Shown here piece by piece: positions 1-10,727 of a DNA stretch of 64,000 nt; position 1 is the first letter of the stretch, and each line of letters opens with the position of its first letter. The translations under genes were made by a program, and so were the position numbers. This stretch comes from Prorocentrum cordatum. Lineage: Eukaryota > Sar > Dinophyceae > Prorocentrales > Prorocentraceae. Location: assembly GCA_963575745.1 (NCBI GenBank), contig CAUYUJ010018638.1, positions 202,001-266,000 on the forward strand, read 5' to 3'. The notes below the pieces were generated by a model. The model saw only the letters and a program-made list of their open reading frames with translations. It was not told the origin of the DNA and did not search any database.

Positions 1-133
1 GACGACCACGGCGACAACGACGACGCCAAAGGGGGCGACGACGACAACGACGACGAGGAATGATAGAGGACGACGACGGCGGCGACGACGACGAGGGAGG
101 AGGCAGGACGGCGACGACGACAACGACGACGCA
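1..133. repeat. GAC/ACG trinucleotide-rich tract
   Basis: Imperfect GAC/GACGAC repeat with occasional GGC and GGA interruptions running in from the window edge. Any reading frame here gives only Asp/Gly/Thr/Arg low-complexity sequence, so I do not call a gene. Confidence 0.85.
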
Positions 134-545
134 AGAGCGCGCGCGCACGCTTGTGTTGAAAATCCGCGTTGCGACACCTTTTGCTCTTGTATGTTTCCGA
201 AAACAACAGGTTTTTTTTTCCAAGGATTTCGGCATGCGCTCGCGACGACGCGCGCGCGCACTTCGTCCCATTTCTTGCAAAAAGGATTCTCGCGACGGCA
301 CGCGCGCAAGGGCGCCCGAAAGTTTTCGACATGCGTGTTGAAAATCCGTGTTGCGAAACCCTTTGTTGTTGTATGTGTTTTGGAAGCTCGATTTCGAAAC
401 CCTTCTGAAACCGAAGGTTTTTGAAGGATTCCGGCATGCGCGCGCGACGACGCGCGCGTGCACACTCTGTTTTTTTGCAAGGGATTCTTGGAAACTTGTG
501 ATTTGTGATAGACGAGTGCGCGCGCATAGTACTGTTTTGCAGAGG
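134..545. repeat. Dispersed repeat R1, copies 1 and 2
   Basis: Two ~190-bp units begin near 150 and 333. Each runs: GAAAATCCG followed by TTGCGA, a TTGTATGT segment, AACC followed by GAAGG, GGATTTCGGCATGCGC (GGATTCCGG in copy 2), a run of CGCGACGACGCGCGCG, then a CACTTCGTCCC-like segment. Two further copies lie at 1325-1710. The CG-alternating stretch could adopt unusual (Z-form) structure. The chance ORFs over it are frame shadows. Confidence 0.8.
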
Positions 546-959
546 ATGGCGGGGGGGGCGATGCCGGTTGGGCTGGGACAGGATGAATTCACAAGTAGGA
601 TGGACATTGGGTCAGAATCCGATGTGTTTTACATCGGTTCCCGGGTGTCTTTAACCCCGGCGGGAGGGTGGTGGCACTTATATTTTTTGGTAAAGCAAGA
701 ATCTACGCGGTGCACCCTATGTGATGCAATGAATTTCTGTTCGCAATGAATGAATTGTCCACTCCACTGCTCGCGCAAACGTCCCACCCACCCACCCGCA
801 ACCGCAACTTGGTTTGCAAACTTCATGCGGCGGCGATTGCGATCATTGCTTCGCGCTGGCTGGTGCGTCTCTGCGGCCGCGCCAACCCGCGCATGCGCGC
901 ACAGAGGCCAGGTAGTTCGGCGCGACCGACGCGGGCAGTTAAATGCGAGTCAGCGGCCT
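546..959. other. Tail of the R1 composite, then unassigned sequence
   Basis: From 537 to about 745 the sequence (GGATGGCGGGGGGGGCGATGCCGG, then GGGAGGGTGG, then a GTAAAGCAAGAATCTAC-like segment) matches 1717-1900 in order, so R1 is part of a ~400-bp composite duplicated 1.2 kb away. From 746 to 959 I see nothing beyond GC-rich chance ORFs. Confidence 0.55.
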
Positions 960-1140
960 GGGCGGGTGCGGTATCATGACAACGTCGACAATTGCAGACA
1001 CGTTGACGATGATAATGGCGATGTTGGTGACGACAACTGTAGACACGATGATAATCATCATGATAGTGGCGATGACGGCGCCAATGCCGATCACGCCATC
1101 GACGATGACCGCGTCTTCGCGTCGATGATGAAGGTTTTGG
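960..1140. repeat. Degenerate GAT/ACG trinucleotide tract
   Basis: Mixed GATGATAATCATCATG and GACGACAAC repeats; low complexity on both strands. Confidence 0.75.
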
Positions 1141-1324
1141 AAGGAATTCGAAATGGGCGCGCGGCAGACGCGCGAAAGTGGCCCGCATGGTAATATTTGG
1201 AACGGATCGTGCCACCCCAGCACGCGCGCAAAGGCGTCCGAACGATTTCGACATGCGCGCGCGAAGCCTGTTAGATAACATTGTATAACAAAGTCAAGGA
1301 CCTATGGTTTTTGTGAGAATTCGC

Positions 1325-1720
1325 AAGAGCGCGCGCGCACGCGTGTCTTGAACATCCGCGTTGTGAAACCGTTGGTTGTTGTATGTTATCTGGACACCCG
1401 ATTTTGAAATCCTTCCGGAACCGAAGGCTTTCAAAAGATTTCGGCATGCGCGCACGACGACGCGCGACGCGCGCGCGTGTGCACTTCGTCCCGTTGTTTG
1501 CAAGGGAAGCTTTTTTAGAAAATCAGTGTTGCGAAACCGTGTGTTGTTGTATGTGTTTTGGACACTTGAATTTGGAATCCTTCCGAAACCGAAGGTATAT
1601 GAAGGATTTCGGCATGCGCGCGCGGCGACGCGCGCGTGTGCAGTTCGTCCTATTTGTTGATAGGGATTCTTGAACATTGAACATGTTTGATAAAAGGACT
1701 GCGCGCGCATAGCTTTCTTT
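1325..1720. repeat. Dispersed repeat R1, copies 3 and 4
   Basis: Units begin near 1339 and 1519 and repeat the order described for 134-545, including GGATTTCGGCATGCGCGC. Copy 4 continues into the GGATGGCGGGGGGGGC segment, like copy 2, which shows that a composite of about 400 bp was duplicated as a block. Confidence 0.8.
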
Positions 1721-1849
1721 GCAATGGATGGCGGGGGGGGCCGATACCGGCCTAGCTGGGATACTATTAATTCACTATTTTTTAAGTTCTGGGGGGGAGG
1801 GTGGTAGAACCTCTCTTGTTAGCAAAACGAATCTACACAGTGAACATAT

Positions 1850-1990
1850 ATGTGGTGCAATGTATGCGAGGCAATATACGCGATGCGACCTATGTAGTGC
1901 AATCCATGCGGTGCAATCTGCGTTGTGCAAGTTAAGCGATGCAACCTATGTACTACAATCTACGCGGTGCAATCTATGTGCTCGCACACA
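1850..1990. repeat. Short minisatellite with ~10/20-bp periodicity
   Basis: Successive GGTGCAATCTATG / GATGCAACCTATG / AGTGCAATCCATG variants, about seven degenerate 20-bp units. No coding sense. Confidence 0.7.
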
Positions 1991-2329
1991 TCACTCTGAC
2001 TACACCCGCGCTTCGGAATGGGGATCCCCTTTCTTGGAAAACGGGAGAGGACGCGCGCAGTCGGTTCCCAATTCCTGTTTTGGGAAACTAGATCGCGCAA
2101 AGCCTTTTCAATAATCCTCATGTCTCTATGAAGATCGGAGGGCCTGGGAGGCACGTGAAACGAGTTAGGGACGCGAGCAGACGACGCTACGAGCGCAGAA
2201 CAGATGATGGCCCTGTCCTCATGCAGGGCGCCGCAAGAATGATGGGGCACATGGCACTGCGGTTAGGTCGGGCAGGTCATCGTACCGGCGGAGTTTGGGA
2301 GACAGCTTTTGAACATATGAAACAGATTC

Positions 2330-2905
2330 GAAAGCATTCCAGGGAGCACGAACACTCGTCCCACGACCATGTTTTTTACTATTCTCGGCGGTGGACCAGC
2401 CTCCCTTTAGTAGACCTCCCCTTAGTGAAAGCGGCCTGGGACCGAAACCGACGGACCCGGACCCGCAACAAAAACGACGGCCGCGACGCCCCCCCCCCCC
2501 CTCGCGAACCGAAAACGGCCCATTCCTTCATCGACGTGTCAGGGTATAGGTCTACCCACCTCCGGAAAAAAAAACATATTCTTTTTTTTCTTTGTTCGGC
2601 GTCTCTTGTTTTGTCTCATGATCTCTAGGTCCTCCGCCTGCAGAGGGTATCCCCAGCCCTCCTTAGTACAGCGATCCTCAAACTCACGGACGGCGCCACC
2701 CGCAAAGAGAGAGAACTGGAACGGTGCCTCAGGGTCGCCTTGCAAAAGAGAGCGGCTACGTGAAACTGGCCTCGAGGGTGGGAGTCCTGGGAGGAGCATC
2801 TCAGAGACACTTCCTCGCATCTCGCGAAGCCCGGCCGCCGTAAGCACTCGAAAACACTCCAGGGAGCACGAACAAGCGCCCCACGGCCCTGTTTTCCACT
2901 ACTCC
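2330..2905. repeat. Pair of ~55-bp dispersed repeat fragments
   Basis: 2329-2385 and 2848-2905 share CCAGGGAGCACGAACA followed by CCCACG and TGTTTT..ACTA. The DNA between them contains homopolymer C and A runs and no recognised gene. Confidence 0.6.
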
Positions 2906-3080
2906 TCCTGCGGATCTCAGACCGCGGACGGTGCCGACGGGCCGCGGGGGGCCCCCGGCGAGTGCAGCCGCCGCGCGAGAAGACGGGGCGGCCGCCGCGC
3001 GGGCTCGGGCCCGTCCGAGCCTGGGTCGGGTCAGGCTCCGAAAAGCATCAGGCACAGGTCCCAGGACTCCCCACATGCTC

Positions 3081-3190
3081 TTGAATTTTCTGGGTGCTCG
3101 TCCTCCTCCCCCCCCACTTTTCCCATGCTTTCCCATCTTTTCCTGGGGGTCGTCGATGATGTGCCTGTGCGTTTTCAGTCCCCTCCTGCG
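3081..3190. repeat. Dispersed repeat R4, copy 1
   Basis: TTTTCTGGGTGCTCGTC, a C-rich run, ACTTTTCCCATG, then TTTTCCTGGGG, GTCGATGAT, GTGTGCGTTT-like sequence and CCCTCCTG. The same order recurs at 25855-25950, where it interrupts an R3 copy. Confidence 0.6.
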
Positions 3191-3408
3191 CTTTGCAAGA
3201 TTCTGCAAAGATCCTGCAGGATCCTGCGCCCTGACCCCGGGTCAGTGCAGCCCTATAGCGATGCGCGGTCCTGCAAGCTCCGGCGCTCTGGCTGACCCCC
3301 GTCTGCATGGAACCCCGTCCCTGGAGCGCCGACGGACGCGGCCGTTGGGGCCTCCGGTGGAGCTCCCCATGGGGCCACGGAGCGTGCGAGAGGCCACAGA
3401 TCGGGAGC

Positions 3409-3596
3409 GGCCAAGAGGGGGGTGTCCAGGGGGGGGTGCAAATCATGGCCGGCGGCATGTGCGCGGCCCAGCGGGGGGGCCAGGGACGTAACGAAATAAG
3501 AAGAGGCGCCACGAGATCTGGGAAAATATCATGGCCCGCGCCATGATATCCACCCCCCCCTAGTCATCACCCCCCTCTTTTCCGCCCCCGAACAGA
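3409..3596. repeat. Dispersed repeat R2, copy 1
   Basis: Closely similar to 8909-9105. Landmarks: GGCCAAGAGGGGGGTGTCC, AATCATGGCCGGCG, GCGCGGCCC, GAAGAGGCGCCA, a hairpin ATATCATGGC/GCCATGATAT at about 3527-3550 (10-bp arms, 4-nt loop), and CCCCCCTAGTCATCACCCCC. Non-coding mobile-element character is likely, but I cannot place it in a family. Confidence 0.75.
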
Positions 3597-3624
3597 GCGC
3601 ACCGCGGCCGCCCCGTCTTCTCGC

Positions 3625-3810
3625 CGAGGCGTCGGGCGTCTGCGGAGACCCCCGGGGCGTCTGGAGAGGGGGGGAGGAGGAGGAGGAGGAGGAGGAGGAG
3701 GAGGAGGAGGAGGAGGAGGAGGAGGAGGAGGAGGAGGAGGAGGAGGAGGAGGAGGAGGAGGAGGAGGAGGCCGACGGCGTCGGACGTCTGCGGAGGCCCC
3801 CGGGGCGTGT
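3625..3810. repeat. Pure (GGA)n tract between 31-bp direct repeats
   Basis: About 97 bp of uninterrupted GGA (3674-3770) lie between two near-identical copies of CGTCGGRCGTCTGCGGAG followed by CCCCCGGGGCGT (3631-3662, 3778-3808). A polypurine mirror repeat of this length can form triplex DNA. Confidence 0.9.
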
Positions 3811-3905
3811 GCCGCGTCCTGGCCGAGCCGCGCCGCGAGGTGCACGGCGGGGGGCCGCAGGCCGCCGAGGGTGTCGTTCGCCGCGGCGGTCCTGGGCAGC
3901 GGGCA

Positions 3906-4000
3906 ACGATAATAACGACAACGATAACAACGATAACAACGATAACAACGATAACAACGATAACAACGATAACAATCGTTGTTATCGTTGTTATCGTTGA
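3906..4000. repeat. (AACGAT)n perfect inverted repeat
   Basis: Tandem AACGATAAC units run into their own reverse complement (GTTATCGTT), giving a perfect ~20-bp-armed palindrome with a 3-nt loop around 3976. Confidence 0.85.
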
Positions 4001-4638
4001 AGAAGCGCGGGGCGGGGGGGGGAGGAGCAGGGGCAGGGCTGCTCAGAAGACAGCGGGACCCCCCTCCCTGGCGCGGGGAGCGCGCCTTCGGGCGGCGCTG
4101 GAGGTGCCGCCAGGGGGCCCGAGCGCCGATCCAAGGAAGCCGCGCGGACCTACGCACTTGTATGTTGGTGTCGTTGCTTGTTCCCTGGGTGTGAGCATCG
4201 CCCAGCCGATGCCCACCCCCGCCAGCTTGACCTTGGCCCCACTGGCGGTGGACCCCCCTGGATTGGGACAAACAACCGTACAGATGATCAATGAACATAT
4301 GAATTATGAAATCAGGGCCAGGCTCCCAGACGGCTCTCTTGAAAGCAAGCCAGGGCAAATTTCAGTTGTTAGCGCAGGAGGAGCGAAGGTGCTCCAGAAA
4401 CTGTCCCAGCTTTTCGGCACTGTTCTTGTTCTAAAGATGCGCTGGCCCAGCTTTTCGGGAAGAGGTTTCTCCATCAGATGCTCGACCGTACACGTGTTGT
4501 TCCGCTCGGGCTTCGCAGGCCGAGGTACGTAGCATGGCCCGGGGGGGCAGGGACCTTTAAAACGACGCTGAAGGGGGTGTCATGGGGGGGGACCCAACAG
4601 GTACAGATGTTTTAAATCGGCCGACCGTCCCGGCATTC

Positions 4639-4813
4639 CTATAGTCCTACCACGAAATGCTCTCAGAACCCAGAAATGTTCGGATAACAACAACAGTGTT
4701 CTTAGAATATAAGCCCGATGTGTTAAAACAAGGCAATATCAGCCAGACACGTTCTAAGAACATTTCGTGGAAACCACATGAGGTTCTCATAACATTGTCT
4801 GGTAGGGCTATAA
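4639..4813. mobile_element. Possible small TIR element (single copy)
   Basis: TCCTACCACGAAATG at the left faces CCCTACCAGACAATG (reverse complement of the right end near 4808), with AGAACC continuing the similarity in both arms. CTATA lies outside both ends (4639 and 4808). The arms are imperfect and I see no second copy, so this is a moderate call. Confidence 0.45.
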
Positions 4814-4876
4814 GCGAGCCAGGACGCTTCGCCACTGCTTGAGCGATGGTCCGCAGACCATCGCGGCAGCTGCGAG

Positions 4877-4878
<2 letters not shown>

Positions 4879-4927
<49 letters not shown>

Positions 4928-5081
4928 TGTGTGTGTGTGAATGTGTGTGTGTGGTGTGTGTGTGTGGTGGGGGGGGGCGGCCCCTCATCCTGCTCCTCCT
5001 CTTCCTCCTCCTCCTCCTCTTCCTCCTCCTCCTCCTCCCTCCCCCTCCCCCCTCCTCCTCCTCCTGCTCCTCCTCATGTGT

Positions 5082-5130
<49 letters not shown>
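4879..5130. repeat. (GT)n-(TCC)n-(GT)n compound microsatellite
   Basis: GT run 4879-4970, TCC-rich 4988-5077, second GT run 5083-5113, then a run of about 18 G. Frame translations are Cys/Val or Ser/Leu repeats, not genes. Confidence 0.95.
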
Positions 5131-5229
5131 GTGGCCCCTGTCCTCGCGGAAGGTGGGCCCGTCCGCGGGCACCGAGGAGGCCCGGGGGGGAGGGAGACTT
5201 GAGGTCTCATAGGTCCTGCGACGTCTCGG

Positions 5230-5650
5230 CATTGCTGCCACAGTTCTCCGATGTTTTTGTTGGCCATCTCGGGCACCCCCCAGACCTCTTCGCCAGACCC
5301 CGCCCAGCACTCCAAGACGGCTCGGCATCAGACCGCCCTTTCGTTGTAGGTCCTGCGACGTTCTGGCACTTTCAAGGGCTCCCCGCTTCGCGCTTCGCGC
5401 TTCGCGCTGCGCGAAGTGCGAATAGCTTCGCGCTCTCGCGCCGCCTCCCAGGGGAGCAAAGGAGAGTGAGGAGGAATGGGGGACGAACCGCGAATTGCGA
5501 AGCGCGAATAACTTCGCGCCCTCGAGGTCGCCCTTATTGTTGCTACAGTTCCTCTGTATGTTGGCCATCTCGGACACCCCCCAGACCGCTCCGCCAGACC
5601 CCGCCCAGCACTCCGAGACAGCTCGGCATCAGACCGCCCTTCTGCTATGG
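5230..5650. repeat. Tandem duplication flanking palindromic GCGAAGCGC sequence
   Basis: A ~115-bp block (5230-5348, with GTTGGCCATCTCGG and CAGACCCCGCCCAGCACTCC) recurs at 5535-5648. Between them, 5385-5530 carries the TTCGCGCTTCGCGC / GCGCGAAG self-complementary sequence, a purine-rich spacer and a second GCGAAGCGCGAATAACTTCG. The same arrangement occurs at 57628-57775. Confidence 0.75.
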
Positions 5651-6469
5651 CATCGGATGACTATCCTGGGCCCGAATCGCGAAGACCTTCGCGCCCTCTA
5701 GGGCGCCCTGGAGACCCGCCCCAGGCCCAGGCCCTCCCTCATCGTCCACCCTAAATAGCAGTCGGCGCCCCCTCCCGACGGGCATACTTGGCCAGCGGAC
5801 CCCGGCGAACCCCGCCCTCCCCGCTGCGGGCAGCGCCGCAGCGCCCGAGCGAGGTGCTGACGTGGCAACTTCTGGTGGGCCTCCAGGGCACAGCAGGAGC
5901 TCGACCCCCAGCAACCTGCCACGAGACGCCGAACCCCGAGACCCCAGGACGTCCCTGGATCCTTGGTGTGGGAACGCCACGCCCTCCATCGCGAGACCAT
6001 CGAAGCCCGAGAAGCCCGGGGCACCCAGGAGGCAAGCAGGGAGAGCCTTGGCATGTGCTTCCGCCGTGCCCGTTGGGGCGCCGCGCCGAGACATGGACGG
6101 GGGCGCACAGACCGTGGGATCTCCTGCGGCCGGCGCCTCGCGGGAGGTCCGCGACGGGCCCGCCGGGGTGGCCGCGCAGCGCCGCCGCCGTGGATGCGTT
6201 CCTTGTCGGGCTGCAGGGGGAGAGGAGGGCCAGGGGAGAAGAATCGAAGGAGGGCCACGGCGTCCCTCCTGGCATCGGTCGTTCCTTCGCTGGCGGCCTG
6301 GTGGCTTCTCGTGCCACGGCTGGATCCGCCTCGAACTGGTCAGGATGGATCTCTGGGGATCTCCGTCCTTTATCCTTGTAGATGTGAATAACCCTGTCGT
6401 ACCCCCAGGCGTGTCCGCAAGGCGGGCGGGCTGGGCGTTTCGCCTGGGAATGATATATGATCCAGAAGC
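5651..6469. other. GC-rich sequence without a recognised feature
   Basis: Overlapping long ORFs exist on both strands (for example 5751-6629 minus), which is what GC-rich DNA with few stop codons produces. None has a domain I recognise and none is preferred over its antisense. Confidence 0.4.
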
Positions 6470-7010
6470 TTGGACGTTGCGACAGCTTCAAGGGTGGAGA
6501 GGGGGTCGTTTTCAGAATGTAGTTCTCGCCTAAGCTCCCCGTGAATTCATTAAATCTTGAAGCGATTTGAGACTCGGTTCTTGGCTTAGCGCCGCTCACA
6601 TTCGCCTTACAGGTTTGCAACAACTTCAAGGATGGAGGGGGAGAAACGTGACTCTCGCAATAGCGCCGCGCAGAGTAGTCTTGAACTTCTGCAGCAGCTT
6701 CAAGGAAGGAGGGCGGCTCTTTCCGAAGCTTGGCACACTTGTTGAAAAATGTGGCAACAGCTTCAAGCGTATAGGCGAGGTGGTGGCGTTTTCATGGGGG
6801 CCCGTGCCTCAGCGCCGCCAAGGTTCGTCTTCAAAGCTTGCAACAGCTTCACGGATGGAGGGGGTTCAACCAATTGCTCTCGCCGCAGCGCCGCGCACAT
6901 TCGTCTTACGATCTTGCAACACTTGAAAGATGAAGGGCGGGTCGTTTTCAGAATGGTGATTTCTCCTTAGCGTCGCGCGGATTCGTCGCGCAAGCCACTC
7001 CAAGCAGGGC
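6470..7010. repeat. Decayed minisatellite, ~65-135-bp spacing, about seven units
   Basis: GCAACAGCTTCAAGGATGG-like starts lie at about 6479, 6615, 6690, 6752, 6840, 6915 and 6990. Most are followed by CGTTTTCAGAATG-like and CTCGC..TAGCGCCGCGCA segments. Confidence 0.7.
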
Positions 7011-7739
7011 GGCGACGGTTTTTTGTTCCGAAGTGTAAGCCAGACGGGCCCGGGGCTCCAACACATGTAGCGCTGCACGGATCCAGGGCAGCTCTGGTCC
7101 GAACTGGAGCTCCCCCTTGAGACTTCTTCGCGTGTCCTGGCAACACGTGCAAGCTCACGCAAAGGTTACACGGATGAGGGGGGTCCTTGTTCGAAACGGG
7201 GATCTCGTTGAACACCTCGTCGAGCTGCATGCTTATGATTGTGCGCATCCCTGATCACGCGCCAAAATGACGCAGTCCTACAAAACGGAGCACATGCCAA
7301 CATCGCATGCCCATATGGTGATGGTCTTTCCAGGCGGGGGCGCGTCCTGTAGAGACAAAAAGAGCTTGTGGGGCGTGTGAGGAGGGGACTTGGGAGGGGA
7401 GGATGCATTGCAGCATCGCTGATGCATCCGGGGTTGACTCTGGTCCTCCGCCAAGGGGGCTCCAGAGCCGATCCAAGAGATCCGCGAGGACCTTCTGAAG
7501 TCTACACCTATGCAGATGGCCCGGGTCGGGGAGATGCAAGACTTGGTGGGCTCGGGGGATTCGGGTTGGACCGACGGGGCCGTCAGGAAAAACACGAGAC
7601 CCACTGTGAAATTTGACGCGCCCTCCCGCTGCAAGCATCCCACGAAAGCTGGACCGTCAAAATCTCGGGCGTGGCTCACCACAGAGCGTCGGCGAATCCC
7701 AGTGCCAGCGAACCCGAGTCTTACGCTTCCGCAGATGGG
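7011..7739. other. No recognised feature
   Basis: Mixed-composition sequence. Chance ORFs on both strands show no motif I recognise. Confidence 0.35.
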
Positions 7740-8330
7740 GGGGGAAGGGGGGGGACTTCCGTCGTCGTGGTCGGCGTCGGCACCTCAATCGCCGCGGGAG
7801 TCGCGGAAGTCGTCAGCGGCGGCGGTCGGCGGCGGCGGCCGCGGGGTTGGCGCGGCGGCGTCGGCGTCGTCGTTCGAGCGCCGAGGAGTTCACGGCCGCG
7901 AGCCGCACGACGGACGCCGGCGGCATATAAAGGGGGGGCGTCGTCGGCGGCGGCGTCGGCGCAGTCGCAGCAGAGGTCGTTGGCAGCGATCGCCGGCGGC
8001 GGCGGCCGCCGGGCGTGCGCAGCGGCGTCGGAGTCGTCATTGGTGTCAGCGTCGACGTCGGCGGCGTCGGCGTCGGATGCGTCGTCGTAGTCGCCGCGGA
8101 GGTCGGCGGCGGCGGTGGTCACTCGCGGCGGCTGCGCCGAACGTGCGCGTCGGCGTCGGCGTTGTCGTTGGCGTCGTCGTCATTCGCGTCGTCGTTGGCG
8201 GCGTCGTTTGCACCATCTTTGGCATCGTCGTTGTCGTCGGTGGCATCGTCGGCGTCGTCGCGTCATCGTTGGCGTCGGCCTCGGAGTCGTCGTCGTTCGA
8301 ACGTCTATGACAGTCTACGATTTCCACGAC
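7740..8330. repeat. Cryptic GTC/GGC/TCG trinucleotide tract
   Basis: About 590 bp of GTCGTCGGCGTCG-type low-complexity sequence. All six frames stay largely open with Arg, Ser/Val, Ala or Asp runs, so the ORFs are compositional. Confidence 0.85.
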
Positions 8331-8412
8331 CATGGGCAGTCCGACAGACGACGGCGGAACACAAGGCGACGTCTGCAGAGGTCTCCGGAATGGGCTTCTA
8401 GTAGAGACGGAC

Positions 8413-8706
8413 AGAGGATCGCACCGCATTGCCAATGCATCGCCGATGCACTGCTTGCCATCGCTCGGACGCACGATTTCGTGTGCATGTTTCGGTCTCG
8501 TGCGCTTATTTTTTCGAAAGGTACTCAAGATGCTCCTCGATGGTCCTCGCCGAGAACAAGTGCACGCGTCCGAGCGATGTCGAGGCTGGCGGTACATCGG
8601 CGATGCATTGGCGACGTGGCGGTGCATCGGCGACGTCGGCGTGCAGAAATCGGGCTCCACGTCGAGCCGCATCGCCGATGCATCGGCGACGCGGCGCAAT
8701 CCCAGG
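8413..8706. mobile_element. MITE-like family M2, decayed copy interrupted by M3
   Basis: Shares with 24279-24494 and 35286-35511 the start GAGGATCGC, repeated GCATCGGCGATGCA, GACGTCG, ATCGGGCTC then TCGAGCCGCA, and the end GCGGCGCAATCC. Its outer inverted repeats are eroded. A 121-bp M3 element lies inside it. Confidence 0.6.
8459..8579. mobile_element. MITE-like family M3, copy 1 (nested in M2)
   Basis: Perfect 14-bp terminal inverted repeat CATCGCTCGGACGC...GCGTCCGAGCGATG. The 121-bp interior has GTGCGCTTATTTTTT and GATGCTCCTCGATGGT, shared with copies at 31307-31428 and 56394-56498. I see no target-site duplication and no coding capacity. Confidence 0.75.
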
Positions 8707-8819
8707 GCCGATTTTCCACCATCACTACCAGAAGGCAGGAGAGGGAACAGGAGGAAGTGGAGTGAAGTGGAGTCCCAGCTGGCAGGCCCACGCGCGGCAG
8801 GACGGCATGCATTACAGGA

Positions 8820-8862
8820 GGAGGAGGAGGAGGAGGAGGAGGAGGAGGAGGAGGAGGAGGAC
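8820..8862. repeat. (GGA)n microsatellite
   Basis: Fourteen GGA triplets without interruption. Confidence 0.95.
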
Positions 8863-8908
8863 CTGCCCATCCTTCCTTCACTTCTCCCCCGTCCTGCATA
8901 CGCCGGGG

Positions 8909-9105
8909 GCGGCCAAGAGGGGGGTGTCCAAGAGGGGGGGCGCAGATCATGGCCGGCGACGTTTGCGCGGCCCGGGGGGGGGGGGCCAGGGTCGTCTTGA
9001 AACGAGAAGAGGCGCCATGAAATCTGGGGAGATATCATGGCCCCCGCCATGACATCCGATCCCCCCCCCCCTAGTCATCACCCCCCTCGCTGCCGCCCCC
9101 GAACA
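8909..9105. repeat. Dispersed repeat R2, copy 2
   Basis: Same landmark order as 3409-3596, including the (here imperfect) ATATCATGGCCCCCGCCATGACAT hairpin region and CCCCCCTAGTCATCACCCCC. Confidence 0.75.
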
Positions 9106-9244
9106 CGGTAGTGGCGGCGGAACATTGAATCCTCCGACCCCACCGGCTCGGACCCACAGCTGGGAGACCTACAGAAGGCCTGGCAGCGCAGTGGGGGGCA
9201 GCACGCTCCTCTGTGGTCCCGCTCTGCGGGCGGGAGCTCCTGCC

Positions 9245-9733
9245 TCAGGTCGGGCACGTACCCCCACAGGCAGGTCTTGGAGGACAACTTCGAAATGGCC
9301 CAAACGAATTCAAACATCTGTTAGAACAAAAACCGAGCAATCGTCCCCAGACTGTGTGTTGGACTCTTTTGGGATGCTCCTCCTGTAGATAGGGAGCCCA
9401 CAAAGGACGTACGCGCCCAGCTATGTACACGAACACGGCCCCTTGACCCGCGAGACCGGCCGCGTGATATGAGTACTCGCGCGATGCAGAATCTCGAAAA
9501 CAGCATGGATTCATGTACGTGTACGTCCTTTTTTTCGCTCCTGAGTAGAGAGACGCGCCCGACTTCACTCTTGGCCCCCACTCCTGGACTATTTTCGGGA
9601 TGTTCCTCCTGTAGACTATGTTTGGACTATTTTCGGGATGTTTATACTATGTTTGGACTATTTTGGACTATTTGGGACTATGTTTGGACTATTTTCGGGA
9701 TGTTCCTCCTGTAGAGAGACACGCCCGACTTCA
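9245..9733. mobile_element. MITE-like family M1, composite copy
   Basis: Left terminus TCAGGTCGGGCACGT at 9245. Right-terminus sequences (CCTCCTGTAGAGAGACAC, then GCCCGACTTCA) end at 9733, with earlier right-end-like pieces near 9547-9567 and 9605-9620. The interior has repeated GGACTATTTTCGGGATG. Flanks CTCCTGCC (9237-9244) and CTCCTGGC (9734-9741) match at 7 of 8 positions, consistent with an 8-bp target duplication. It is longer than other copies because of internal duplication. Confidence 0.5.
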
Positions 9734-9741
9734 CTCCTGGC

Positions 9742-10590
9742 CCCCACTCCTCGCCGGCGCCTCCCCTCCCTCCCCCTTGGTGCGGCAGGAGCAGGCAGGG
9801 CCCCGGGTTCTCCCGACGGCGTGCTCTCTCGGGCCGGGGCTGTGGCCGCTGCTCCCCCACCCAAAGGTGAGACGAGCGTCGAGGACTTCGGACGTTCCTG
9901 CACGTTCGGGAGTAGGGAGAGAGCTGATACATCGTGTCTTCGCTGCTCGTTCTACCATCCACCTGGGCCCCACCGTCGACAAGACGAGCGCGCGCGGCAG
10001 AACCCTGGCATGGCCTGCGAACGGGTAGGCTCTCTGCAGGCTCGCCTCCGCGCGCGATCTCGAGCGAGGCCGTCTGCGTGGCACCCCGACCCGCGTGCCG
10101 CCGGGCGCTTGGCATTCTAGGCCGGCCCCACTCTGCTCCGCTGTGCACATGAGCTGCACCTGCCGTGCGCCTCGGCGGTCGACCTGCCCGAACTCTGCCA
10201 GCGGACGATCACTCTCCGCTGCTCGAACCGGGAGAGGCCTGGAGGCTTCACCATCTGGGGGGCAAACGAACCTGCCTCGCTTTTGACCACCCTCGCTTCC
10301 AAGAGATACCAAGCGATGCCAAACTACGGCCTGTGCTGGTCAGGCCGCTCGACGAGGCGGCGCGTGGTATGACTTGGCCTTGCCTGGAAGCGAAAGCGGG
10401 GTGGGCAATTCACGCTCTGACCATCTGCCTGACCACGCGTCTCTCCTTCTTGTCGCCCCTCCCCTCCCCCCCTCCGAGGGAGTGGCGGTGGGGGGAGGCG
10501 GCACCAGGACGGCGAGGCAGGCGAGGGCGGGGAGGCGGAGGAGGGCGACGACTGCGAGGGCGACGGGAACGAAGAAAAAAGGGGAGGGGT
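9742..10590. other. No recognised feature
   Basis: GC-rich, with opposing long ORFs (for example 9731-10312 minus and 10165-10722 plus) that I take as compositional. 10440-10590 is G/C-run rich. Confidence 0.35.
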
Positions 10591-10596
10591 AGAGGA

Positions 10597-10727
10597 AAGA
10601 GAACTACGCACGTACACCGTAGCCCAGGATCGGTGCATACGCCCTCCTACCCTGGCCAGGAAGGCACATGCACCGATCTTGGGCCCAGGGTGGGCCCTGT
10701 CAGGGTCGGTGCATGTGCATAGTTCTC
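10597..10727. mobile_element. Small inverted-repeat element
   Basis: AGAGAACTACGCACGTACACC at the left is mirrored by GAGAACTATGCACATGCACC (reverse complement of the right end). Inside, ATCGGTGCAT and ATGCACCGAT form a second inner inverted repeat. AAAAGGGGAGGGG lies outside both ends. About 130 bp, no coding. Confidence 0.6.
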
